Below, piece by piece: positions 11,501 to 22,800 of a stretch of DNA of 64,000 nt. The position numbers and the translations under genes are program-made. Source of the DNA: Lactarius indigo (Eukaryota; Basidiomycota; Agaricomycetes; Russulales; Russulaceae). The notes under the pieces were generated by a model that worked only from the letters and a program-made list of their open reading frames with translations, searched no databases and had not been told where the DNA came from. Each line of letters begins with the position of its first letter. The stretch's first letter is position 1. The stretch spans positions 1 through 64,000 of the forward strand of contig JAFKAC010000138.1 in the NCBI GenBank assembly GCA_025766275.1. The letters run 5' to 3'.

Positions 11501-12876
11501 CTCCGTTGCATCTCGCGACGCAAAAGGGTCACTCGGAGATGGCGGCGTTGCTTCTCGAGCATGGCGGCAACGCGAATGCCCAGGATATCCACCAGCAGAC
11601 CCCGTTACTTTATGCGGCACAAGGAGGGAAACTAGAAGTGACGCGCGTGCTGCTTCGGTTTGGCGCAGATATCGGAGTCCGGGACAAGAATGGGGCGACC
11701 GCATTACATCTCGCGGCACGAGAAAATCATCCGGAGATAGCCACTCTACTTCTAGAGCACGGAGCCGACGCAAATGCCCAGAATATCCAAGAGCTAACCC
11801 CGCTATATTGTGCAACATATGAAGGGAAACTGGAGGTGATGCGTGTGCTGTTTCAGCATGGTGCAGGTGTCGGAGCCCAGGACAAGAATGGGGTAACTGC
11901 ATTGCATCTCGCGGCGTGGAAAAATCATTCGGAGATCGCCACGCTGCTTCTCGAGCGCGGTGCCGAGGCGAATGCCAAGGATATCCAACAGCAGACCCCC
12001 TTGTTTTGTGCAGCACAAGCAGGACAACTGGAGACGATGGGCATACTACTTCAGTGCGGTGCAAATGTCGAAGCCCGGGACAAGAATGGGGAGACTTCGT
12101 TGCATCTCGCAGCGTGGACCAATCATTCGGAGACGGCCACGCTGCTTCTAGAGCATGGTGCCGACGCGAATGCCCAGAATATTCGAGAGCTGACCCCATT
12201 GTATTGTGCAGCATATCAAGGGCAACTGGAAGTAATGCGCGTGCTGCTTCGGTGCGGTGCAGATGTTGGAGCCCGAGACAAGAATGGGGAGACTGCATTG
12301 CACCTCGCGGCACGGAAAAACGATTCGGAGATGGTTGCGCTGCTTCTCGAGCACGGCGCCGACGCGAATGCCAAGAACATTCAAGAGCTGACCCCGTTGT
12401 ATTGTGCAGCATATCAAGGGCAACTGGAGGTGATGCGCGTACTGCTTCTACACGGTGCAGACGCCGGAGCTCGGGACAAGAATGGGGTGGCTGCATTACA
12501 TCTCGCGGCGTGGAAAAACGATTCGGAGATGGCTACGCTGCTTCTCGAGCGCGGTGCATATGCAAATACCAAGAATATCCAAGAGTTGACCCCTTTGTAC
12601 TATGCAGCATACGAAGGGCAACTAGAAGCGATGCGCGTGCTGCTCCTGCACGGCGCAGATGTCGGAGCGCGGGACAGGATCGGGGGGACCGCGTTACATG
12701 TCGCAGCGCGGAATAACTATTCGGAGATTGCCAAGCTGCTTCTCGAGCATGGCGCCGATGTGAACGCTCGCGATAACCAAGGTCAGAGTGTGTTGGACCT
12801 GGCATTACGGAGGGGACATGGAGATGTCATAAAGCTCCTGTCGGAACCTGGGCGACTGACTGGAATCACGATATAG
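8480..12876 (+). CDS. NLR-type STAND protein: Goodbye domain, NACHT NTPase, ankyrin repeats
   Basis: Predicted intracellular immune or heterokaryon-incompatibility type sensor. A Goodbye-like N-terminal domain starts at 8480 (TTPNIQELFEVALKEYERRTG) and continues through exons near 8863-8930 (IFTGIGVLL) and 8990-9345. The linker QRWLSPPDPS (about 9626) is typical of fungal NACHT proteins. Walker A (GSGKS) lies on a 25-nt exon at 9828-9852. Walker B is YIILDAVDEC at about 10177-10206. A small intron (10508-10565) splits ADGM/FLWVFCQLEVL. Ankyrin repeats run from about 11395 to 12850, and the stop is at 12874-12876. No ATG lies just before the Goodbye domain (the in-frame codon at 8473 is TTG), so the start is either lost or supplied by the upstream exons from 6900. 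Exon joins between 8930 and 8995 are unresolved, so a pseudogene cannot be excluded. Confidence 0.75.
11593..12780 (+). repeat. six tandem 198-bp (66-residue) double-ankyrin units
   Basis: Six consecutive units, each made of two alternating 33-residue ankyrin repeats. The first type reads (E/Q)LTPLYCAAYQGQLEVMRVLL and the second DKNGETALHLAARKNDSE, separated by conserved LLEHGADANA(Q/K)NI. Neighbouring units differ at few bases, so the expansion or homogenisation of the array is recent. This is the solenoid that would recognise the NLR's ligand. Confidence 0.9.
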
Positions 12877-13679
12877 ACGATGAAGGGTGAGAGTGTTTAT
12901 AGGGTATGGCTCGAGGTACGGCCCGGGTGGCGAATGTTTCTCTTCTGAGGCAGTAGAATCATGATGACTTGGACTAGCCTACTGTAGTACCACCGTGACG
13001 TAACAACTCTCTGCTTGCTTCTCTACGGCTCACGGAGTGTTATCTTCCCAACTACAGTGCATGAATACAGACAGTGCATCAGCTGTAATATCGAGCAGGA
13101 GACTTGGCGCGAGAGTACTGTGATTGCATATCCCATCCGTTGACACATTATAGTAAGAGCCTGTCCGGCGGCGAAAGAGGGAACCGCAGTCAATGCGACG
13201 GTTGTCTTGGCGATTGTGGCGCCGGCGTGCAACCTCACTTCAACAAGAAACAAATCAATTTTGGAGGTTAATGGAGAGTGGATGGGATTGTTTGTCTTTG
13301 CGCAAGTGAACGAATTTTGTATCATATCTGACCGGCGAAGTGAAGCTGTACTCCGCACTTATGGGACCGTCTGGCAATTGTCACGATAGTATAACTAAGA
13401 AAAGTCGAGAGACAGACAGACAAAATACAAGCTTTATTTTTTATCGTCGGACCTCGGATAGCTGGAGATCCCCGCTTACTCAGCTCGCTAGTGATATGAG
13501 AACGGCTGTAACGTTTTCACACATCTCTAGTTTTTTCTCCCTTTACCATTGCACCTTTACTTTTATCGTTATCGTATTTACTTGAACAAGTAGAAAACAA
13601 GAAGAAGAAAAAAGTAACGAAACCAGAGTTCGCGGTAGAGCGAGTTATTCTTACTTACGCGTAGGAAGTCTCCGACGCG
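12877..13679. other. gene-free stretch between the NLR and RhoGAP copy A
   Basis: This is the convergent 3' flank of the plus-strand NLR and minus-strand RhoGAP A. Short ORFs only. AT-rich around 13420-13620, as expected for 3' UTRs. Confidence 0.5.
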
Positions 13680-16452
13680 TCAATCGCCGATGGCAGGTGA
13701 TAGGTTCGGGCTTGGCAAGGATGAGTGTAGCGACGACGGGGACACTGTGGGCAAGATGGGTACGATTGGGGGGATGGGTTCCGTGGGTACGATGGGTGTA
13801 ATGGGTGCCGCGGGTGCAACTGGTATGGGTGCCGTAGGTGCAATGGGTACGACGATGGTAGAAGTGGGCGTGAGATTGGTCGGGAGGCCACCGAAAGGCG
13901 TATTGGGAGGGTCCATACGACTAAGTGGATTGTAGACCTGTAACAGGATGAGTTGCCACATAGAATAGAGCCAACACGTTCGCGTCCACTTGAACGCCGT
14001 GGTACTATACTGTCACCTACCTCAGACGTTGTTTCTACCACATGTGGTGAAGAATCGGGTGGAAGTCGTGAGGGAGGGGAGTGCTGGTCAAACGGGGAGT
14101 ACAAATCCTCAGGGTTTGAAAAGAGGCGCGGCGGCGACGGCAGCATGGGCCGCGGTATCAAGACGTCCAGAGAAGAATACGAAACAGTCGAAGAGGGTCG
14201 TGGATACACGGAAGTCTCGGGGCCGATGGCGTGTGGGTCTGTAAATAGGGAGCTCTTAAACAACAAGCTATAGCCAATGGTAGAGATCTTCGCACCCGCA
14301 TGGGCCAAGGATGGCGGGAGTGGAGAAAGGGGCTCGTCAAACAGAGTATGCGCATTTTGAATGAGATCCTCCATGAGCGAGTCCTGAAAAAATAAGTAAG
14401 GAAGACAAAAAAAGAAAATGCGACATGCCTTTAGGTAAACGTAGCCTTCTACAATTGTATTACCACGAAACACGGCGTGACAGAACTGAGAAGCGAGGGC
14501 TTTCGCGGTCATTCCGTTCTGGTCTGAATGAGAGGCGACAAGAGCGAGATGCCGTGAAAGCTCTCCTAGAGTTTCCCGATGAACTGAAGGCAGTTCACGG
14601 ATCACGGATCGCAACAGGGAGAAATCGTTTTCGATATATCTGGCTATACGCGACATCAGAACGTGTCTGAAACGGTCAGGAGCATTTGGCCCACTCACCT
14701 TTATTCTGTCCGTATTGTCTATAATCCCGTAAGGAGAGCCTAAGCAGTGGTTCTGGAAGGTCCCAGAGGTAAAGCTAGTAGGCGGCAGATGATAAATGGA
14801 ATTTAGAAGCTGACGCGTCCGTAGTGTCTTACCTCGAGAAGCATTGCAACAGAGTATATGTTGTCCGAAGAGCTGAAAGAAAATGTCGCTTCACTTTCTA
14901 TTCTGCGCCGCAACTGAATGTGACTTCAAGTCAGCTAGCGGATCGGCCATTACTAGGGATGGATTCAGCCAACCTCCAGTACTTCTGTGCTATCAATGGA
15001 ACCTGACTGCGCCACTAAACACGAGTCCCGACACAACCTTAAGCTCAAGCGTTTAATGGCTCACCAAATAAATTTTGTTAGCATTCAAACCCCTTTTCTC
15101 GACTTCTGCGATACACATCCCGATGACTTTCGGCACGTAGTATTGATTGGCCGTATGGTCTACCAGCGGGACACCGAAAATCAAGTTTGAATGGGCTTTG
15201 GAACGATAGTTGCTATAGAGTGTGGGGGGAGGAACAGAATTGGAAAAGGCGCGACGGAAGGATCCCGTCAAATTAGACTCATCCCTCCCGTTCAAGGCTC
15301 TCCATACACCTGGCTTGGCGCTCATGGCCATATCGTGATACGCCTTGCTTGCCGTGCTGCAGTTTGTCTCAGATTCGTTAAGAATTAGCCAAAGATTACA
15401 AGCACTGACACCATATCATCTAGATATTTGGCAAGAACGCCCTTGACAGTTGTCCTGAAAACAAGGTCTTCGAGACACTGCGCGGACATGTTTGGTGTAA
15501 CGTCGCCGTATAACTTAAAATACTACTCACATTATATCCTTCCTCCAGATTTTCGGCCATGGTCGATCGAAAGATGTTGAGTTGGCGAACAGCTTTCCTA
15601 CAGTCGTCTTCAAGGGCTAATTCAGAAAGTTAATTCAGGGAACGAAGTCGGTGATGTTATTGACGCACACGATTTTTCAGGCTCAGGTTCTTGCTTGGGT
15701 TTCGAAAATAAGTGAAACTTTCTGCCCGAAGTACGCCGAGGGCCAATAGAGCGGGCGCGATCCACGGGGTAATATTTCTTCAAGTATGCTTGCTGGAGCT
15801 TCGATATTGTATTTTCTGTGTGATTCGCATAATCCCCCGCGGAGTTCCTCAGATTTATCTCGAGCCGCTTTCTCGTTTGATCTCCCGTATCCTTTCGGGT
15901 GGCCATGTCAGCGAAGGATCCGGCTCCAACGAAAAGTTCCAGACTTGCCTTTAATTCTGCAAGGGGCTTAATGACGTCCACCTCCAGGCTATTCGCGAAA
16001 GCTTCCCGGGTGCTGGCTTCTGCGATGGTTGTCGGCCGCGGCTTGTAGTTCAGGGTGTGCGAACACATACCTCTTTCTAGACCATCTCTGATTTGATTCC
16101 ATGCAACTCTTGTCGTAGTAGGTTCGGCTGGTGGATCCAACGAAGCATCAATGGTTTTTGCCTTGTGATGGAGCTTCCGCAACGAGGTGATACTTGGAGA
16201 ATAAGAAGTCAGCCAGATACCTGACACGCTCGATTTCTTGGGCGACTGACTATTCCTCTTCAATAAGCCGCCTGAAAGGATTAGTGTAAATTATAACACA
16301 AAAACCAACTAGGATTCGATGGACCTTTGTTGAAAGAAATCTAAATAGCGGTTTGCGATGATTTGAAGGTGTGAGTCGAAAAGATCAAGAAGACTTCTCG
16401 ATTGGTGTTCTAATGCCACTCTTGACCGAGGTTCCTCAGACATGAAAGACAT
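13680..16452 (-). CDS. F-BAR/RhoGAP protein, copy A (Rgd1-like), arginine finger lost
   Basis: The start is at 16452 (MSFMSEEPRSRVALE), followed by the F-BAR helices (FDSHLQIIANRYLDFFQQR; NSLEVDVIKPLAELK; RKRLEINLRNSAGDYANH) down to about 15560 (LEEGYNV). The RhoGAP domain runs from about 15170 (FGVPLVDHTANQYYVPKVIG) through LPEPLLRLSLRDYRQYG (about 14710-14760) to 14450. A Pro/Ala/Thr-rich tail follows after an intron with donor GTAGGT (about 14026) and acceptor CAG before VYNPLSRMDPP, ending in SPAIGD at 13680. After KIYL an intron (15064-15007) joins to SGSID. The usual Y-R-(L/V)-S-G therefore becomes Y-L-S-G, one residue short and without the catalytic Arg. The later NLA motif is also altered (TAKALA). 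It is likely to bind membranes and perhaps Rho GTPases without accelerating hydrolysis. Confidence 0.75.
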
Positions 16453-16808
16453 GGCTTTCGACTGAGGTAGTAACACGTGAAGTATTTTAAGTTTGTAGGC
16501 TATTACCTTTGAACAAGCAACTGTCGGTGTGAGGGATATTGGCGAGATCGGTCTTTGAGCTCGGTGGGAGTATATTATCCCAGGCCCCAAAAACAGGACA
16601 ATGAGACGCGAGTTCTACTTGAACGTTCAACGTCTACCACAACCGTTGGGATGCTAGGCAGTAGTATCGATCCAAGATTCAAGAATGACACTTTGCAAGA
16701 TCAAACGTTCAAAAAAAACATTTATTAGAAACAAAGACGATTACATAGACTGCCCACGTTGATTTGTTTATGTTGGTTTCCTATTTGCGATGTACAAAGT
16801 GTTATGTA
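16453..16808. other. 5' flank of RhoGAP copy A up to the LINE insertion
   Basis: About 16453-16690 resembles 186-430 upstream of copy D. The last 14 bases, 16795-16808 (CAAAGTGTTATGTA), are the left target-site duplication of the LINE. No gene seen. Confidence 0.6.
16795..16808 (+). repeat. left target-site duplication of the LINE
   Basis: CAAAGTGTTATGTA, identical to 25106-25119. The base before each copy is also A, so 15 bp may be duplicated. Confidence 0.95.
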
Positions 16809-17356
16809 GGGGGCTCCTTGTACCGTAACCACCACCATGGTACGGTTTCTCCCACGGTACGCCGGGGGCAAGGATGGGCTGGATGCTGGAGAGCCTCCGC
16901 CCTCACTCACAGGTGGCCCACCCACCGCACACCGAGACACATGATGTACCGAATATGAAAATACTAGACACACGAGCCGCACGCGCACCGAGGAGACAGA
17001 CAGAAACAAAAACCTAGACTAGCCAGAGAGGGTAGGAGAGCGAACTCATAAAGAATGCACGCCCCAATACACCCCAAGCGACCCCCCCTTGACCGACAAG
17101 AAACCTTCTGAACCACTAGGGGGACAACACCAAGTGGAAGAAAAAGAAAGAAAAAAAAAAAAAAAAAAAAAAAAGAGGAAAAAAGGGAAAAAAGGAAAAA
17201 ATGAGAGCGAGAACACATACGGGTGCGATGGACCCCCACAAAAAACATAAATGACTAAGCAAGTACGCCCCCCCCAACGTAGCCATCGATCAACGTTCGA
17301 TCAACCCCGGCCGTACAGAACCGGCCCCCCTACCCCCCCTTTACACCCGATAGAGC

Positions 17357-17392
<36 letters not shown>

Positions 17393-17895
17393 AGGGCGCG
17401 CGAAAGCAAGGCAAACCCCACTGGACGCCAGCACTAGAGACCGCGACCGGCCCCCAAGGTACGCCCCCCCCTGAATAAAGAAAATAATAATAAGATTAAA
17501 AAAGAAGAAAATACGGAAGGAAAGATGCGAGAAGACCACACCCTGAAACTGCACCACTCTGCCCAGCAATGCCAACACGCCCATCCACAAGCCATAGCGA
17601 TGCGACCCCCCCACGAACACAAACGAACACAAGACCTCGAATGGACCCCCCACGGACCCACCAAGTGAGCTGCCCCATGCGATACCCCCCAAGGCGACTA
17701 ACACCCACCTGTCGCAACAAGGGACTGACCCCTCGTTTCATCCCAACCACAACGCCACCATCCTAGTCCACATCCAGTCACCCACTACGCGAAGCCGCAG
17801 TACCCCCCCCCCCTCCCCGGACCAGACCGACAGGAAAAAAGCTCCTTAAAAAGACCCCCCCTAGGTATGCAACATCCCATCGTCTATTCCTCCAG
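16809..17895 (+). promoter_or_regulatory. LINE 5' UTR / internal promoter region
   Basis: About 1.1 kb without a sustained ORF. It begins GGGGGCTCC and soon shows a hairpin-like ACCGTA...TACGGT. It carries two internal A-tracts, about 24 nt at 17151-17174 and 34 nt at 17358-17391, and many C-runs. Young LINEs carry their promoter here. The A-tracts resemble fossil tails and may mark older 5' junctions. Confidence 0.55.
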
Positions 17896-19703
17896 ATGGC
17901 TCAGACTAACCAACCAACCCATGCCTCGGACCTCGCCACCGTGGAGCCGAGCTCAGAGCCGACTGCTAGAGAAAAGTCCACCACAGCCGCACGTGTAGCG
18001 GCCTCGAGCGGACCAGCCGCGAGCGCGGCGGATGCCCGGAAGGGAAAAAACAAAAAGAAAAATAGTGAGTCACCATCGGACCGTCATCCAAGTACAAGCT
18101 AACCCACCTCCAAGAGAACCCCCCCCAGACGGAGGACCCCCCGACCGCGCCAGAGGGTGGCAACGCCATGCTCCCCCCCCCACCCCCGCTGCAGACCACC
18201 ACGGTGACGCCGACGACCCAAGCTGCCCTGAACTCCCCCCCCCTGACGCAACGCAACCCTCCAGCCACCCATGCGCACACACAGGAGCTGCCCGAGGCTC
18301 CTGGACCAGGTAGCGAGACCTCCATCCCTCCTCCCCCACCACCATCCACCCCAGTGACGCCGACTGTGCCAATGATCCTAAGCACCCCCCCCCTGACGCA
18401 ACCTAGCCTGGCGACGCCCTATCCCCAGTCGGACCCCGGAGGGACCCCCCCTCCTATGGTACTCCCCCCGCATCTCAACGAAAGGTCCCCGACCCCGCCC
18501 GCATCCCCAACGCCGTACCCAAGGACGACCGTGAACACCCCCCGTGCATCCCCGAACATCCAACAGGATGTCGAGATGACCCCGGTACCCCCCCCACCAC
18601 GCTTTGGATCACCCTCCACCCCCACCCAAAACGCGCTGGGGCTACACCTCCACGCAAACGCAACCACCCCCATCCTGAAGACGTCCACGATCTCTGCACG
18701 TCTCGAACAAGTGGACAACGACATCTCTGACAGGTCCGGTAGAGCCCCCGCGAAGAACGCCCTGGACAAATACACCCCAGGCCCGATGCCACTGATCCAA
18801 GACGCTCACCCCACTGCACCTTTCGACAACATCGACCGCAAATTGGTAGAGGAATGGGACGCACACCCAGGAGCAAAGCTTCTGGCGATCCCCTTCGACA
18901 CGGAAGCGAGGGACGCGGACTCTCACGATTACATTCGGGCTAGGATACTGACTGCAGTAGCCGAAATAACCAACGCACAAGAGGCCAGTGTTGCGGCCCC
19001 AAGACCGAACCTAACGAGGGTGAGGAAATCTGACCGAGTACCGAATGCAGCCTCCTTCCTAGTCTACAACATCACAAACGAACAGGCGGAACTCCTCCTA
19101 CGCCGTAGAGTCTGGTCCTCGCGCGTCATCACATTCCGGGTCTCCCCCTTCGCTCCGACATGCCCAACCTTCCTGTTCACGCTCAGGGGCTTTATCACCA
19201 CCTCAACAAGAGACATTTTCCCCATCATCAAGGAGGTGTGGGAGAGCGAGAACACGCGAAACTTTGCGGACTCACTGACACACGCCGTCCCAGGAAGCGA
19301 GAAGGTGAGAGTCGCCGGCGAAATAGACCACTTCCTCAGCACGATGAACCTTGCAAGGCTCGACATTAAGGAGGCGGGGAACACACTAAACCCGCGTTTC
19401 AACATCTACGCGGACAGTGGCCAGATATCCCACGACGAAATCTGGAAAAGACTGAGATCCTTCCTCATTGAACAGCCGTACACGTCCTCCATGCAGGGCC
19501 AAGGTACCCCGCAACACACACCGTACGTATGCACATGCTGCCATGGGACTGACCACCCGAGAGGACTGTGCCCCTTCCCGAGCGTAACAGGATGGAACGG
19601 CCCGACCAGAGACACGAGCGGGGAACCCCTCAAGCGACGAAACGCAGGTTTCTTCGCCACAGCCCAGCGCCCCCAGTCAGCGAAGTTTCCCTCCCGTAAT
19701 TAG
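17896..19703 (+). CDS. LINE ORF1 (RNA-binding protein with CCHC knuckle)
   Basis: The long uninterrupted frame runs from 18069 to 19703, with its first ATG at 18168. A second frame starts with an ATG at 17896 (MAQTNQPTHASDLATVEPSS) and reaches a Lys-rich segment. The two join in frame if a 50-nt intron, 18065-18114 (donor GTGAGT, branch-like CTAAC, acceptor CCAAG), is removed. Proline-rich repeats fill about 18168-18620. A folded part follows from about 18700. Near the C-terminus is a CTCCHGTDHPRGLC zinc knuckle (C-x2-C-x4-H-x4-C, about 19530-19572). The product should coat the LINE RNA. ATG 18168 alone would give 511 residues. Confidence 0.8.
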
Positions 19704-19832
19704 AACACACAAAGTCAGCCACCCACGTAGACTTACCTCGCATGGCCGGCTTAACCCCCATAAAAAATGTATATAAAATGACAAGCGCCTCACGATGTAT
19801 ATAAACCGAGGAGTGCCCACCCACAGACCCCA

Positions 19833-22800
19833 ATGATACGTGTTCCACCCCCACCCCAGGCTGTGCCGCGCCCTCCTAGCCAGAGGCATGCCAATGAGTC
19901 ACGCACTTACGGTGCCCCCCTAGGTACCCACCGGTACCCCCCCATACAAGGGGATAACTACAATATAAATCATAAACCGAAAAACCAGACGCTAAAAGCG
20001 AACATAAAGATCGCATCACTGAACATGAACGGCTACGCCGCGCCGGCCAGCAACATGACTGGAATTGAAAAGTGGTCGGCCATATACCAAACTATGAACA
20101 AAAACAAAATAGCGATCCTGGCACTACAGGAAACGCACCTCGATAATAATCTCCTACACTCCGTACACGAGTGCTTCGGCAAGAGACTGACAATAATAAA
20201 CTCCCAGCTCGAAACAGGCCCGCGCACGTCCGCGGGTGTCGCCTTTGCAATAAACAGATCCCTCATAGCACCGGCCGACATGACATCCTTCGAACTGGAA
20301 AAGGGAAGAGCACTGGCAATAAAATTTAAGTGGCACGGAAACGATGAGATTGTTCTAATAAACGTATACGCGCCGAACAATAAGAACGACCATCAACCTT
20401 TCTGGGAAAACCTAGACCAGAAGAGGAGATCCAAGGGCCTACGACGCCCAGACTTTATGATGGGCGACTTCAACCTGACGGAGGACCCAATAGACAGAGC
20501 CCCGGCGCACAACGATAACACCACCGCAATCGCGGCCCTCCGAAACCTCAGACAATGTCTTGACTTGCAGGACACCTGGCGCCACGCCTTCCCACATGAC
20601 CGATGCTTCTCCTACCGAGCAACGATCAATGGCCGACCGATTAAATCCCGGATTGACAGGATTTACACCTCGTCGGAGGCGGCGAAGACGACCTATGAGT
20701 GGAGCACCCACCAGACCTCAGTCCCGACGGACCACTGGATGGTATCAGTCAGATACGCACCGTCGCATGCCCCGTACATAGGCACCGGTAGGGACGCAAT
20801 CCATGCCTCGGAAATAAAACACGAGGAACTGACGGACCCAATAATCGAAAGAGGGAAGTGCCTCCAAGCAGACCTACTCAGGCTGGTGAGAGACAACGTC
20901 CCACGCGAGGTAGAAACCCCTCAGACACTCTGGCACGTCTTCAAACAAGACACAAAAGCGATAGCCAAAAAACACTGCAAGGAATCGAGAAGACGACTCA
21001 CAAAGAAGATAAGCGCCATAGAACGCGAGAGAAAAAGCCTGACGGACAACCCGGAGCTAGACAACGACGAAACCCTGAGGACAAATGAAGCGCACCTAGC
21101 AAGCGAACTTGAACACCTGGAACGCATCCAAACGCGAGACAAACAAGACCACACGAGAGCGATCATATCGAACCACGGTGAAGTCCTGGGCGGAATTTGG
21201 TCAGCGATGAACAAGGACAGGAAGCCGAGAGATCTGATATACCACCTGAAAGTACCTGACTCCAGCCCGGTCAGGTACGAACGCGACACGAGGAGAATGA
21301 CCAAACTCACACGGGACTTCCACGAAAGCCTGCAAACGAAAGACATCACCCTACCAGACGATGACAGGGAGTACTTAGAGAAAATCGAGACGGCACTGAG
21401 GGAAGTCCCAGGAAGTCAGAGACTGACGGACGAGGAAGCGGTGAACATAGACTGGTCGACATCCTATGCCCAAGTTGGAGAGGCACTACGGCTGTCCAAG
21501 AACGGCACCGCGTCTGGCCTAGACGGATGCCCATACGAACTATGGAAAGAACTGAAATCACGCCACGACGTAGCAGTCATCGAAAGGAAAAAGGGTTTCG
21601 ACATACTAGGAGTCCTTACGGAACTCTTCACCGACATCCAAACATACGGAGTAGACGCAAGAACGGACTTCGCACAGGGGTGGATGTGCCCAATATACAA
21701 GAAGAAAGACCGAACAGACATCGGGAATTACAGGCCGATAACCCTACTAAACACGGACTACAAAATACTTACAAAATTAATGGCTCTCCAACTAGTAAAA
21801 CCGATCCACAAAATCATCCACCCGGACCAGACCGGGTTCATACCAAAAAGATCAATATTCAACAATATACGGCTCACAAAGGCCGTCATAAACTATGCAG
21901 AGGTGATGGAGGAAGACGGCGCGATAATAGCGCTAGACCAAGAAAAAGCATACGATAAAATAAGACACAAGTACCTATGGAGAGCAATGGAAAACATAAA
22001 CATACCGCAGGAATTTATCACGACAGTCAAATCCCTGTACCAGAACGCGTGCACCCAGGTAGCACTAAACGGTGTCCTAAGCGAGCCGTTCCAAGTCACA
22101 AGAGGAGTACGCCAAGGGGATCCCCTTTCATGCCTGCTCTTCAATATAGCAATCGAGCCGCTAGCATGCAAACTGAGAAACTGCGAAGACCTCAAGGGAC
22201 TAATAATCCCGGGTGCGGAAGAAAAGTTAATCGTAAGTCTCTTCGCAGACGACACCCTCCTTTACCTCAGCAAAGAAGATCGGTTCGACCTAGTCGAACC
22301 CATCCTAACGACCTGGTGTGAAGCCTCAGGAGCGAAGTTCAACGTAGAAAAAACAGAGATCATACCGATCGGCGGGGAAGCCCACAGACTAGAAGTAATC
22401 AACAAGAGGAAGATAAACCCGCTAGACGAAAAAGAGCTCGACGCACGCATTCACATTGCAAAAGATGGCGAGGCTGTACGCTCCCTAGGAGCATGGGTGG
22501 GAAACAACGCCGAAGACCTGACGGCCTGGGAGATAGCCCTAGACAAGATGAAGAGAAAACTCGAAATATGGGGAAGAACGCACCCAACGATGTATGGAAA
22601 AAGACTCATCGCCCAAGCGGTAATCGGCGGACACACCCAGTTCCTCGCGATGGCACAAGGAATGCCCCCCCACATCGAAGACGCCCTCACTACCATGATC
22701 AGAGACTTCATCTGGGAGGGAGGCGTGTCCCCGAGAATCTCCCAGGAATTCCTCCAAAAACCGCTGAACGAAGGAGGACTCAACCTCCTGGATATCAAAG

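Noticed and set aside
11414..12496. 360-codon ORF on the minus strand inside the ankyrin array
   Set aside because: It is the antisense shadow of the repeated ankyrin codons. Its repetitive, His/Ser/Arg-rich sequence simply mirrors the array.
13690..13935. Gly/Met/Val-rich plus-strand ORF
   Set aside because: Antisense of the Pro/Ala/Thr-rich tail of RhoGAP copy A.
13655..14698. Continuous RhoGAP-A frame ending at 13655
   Set aside because: It reads through two introns. The GTAGGT...TTACAG intron gives a more protein-like tail ending at 13680.
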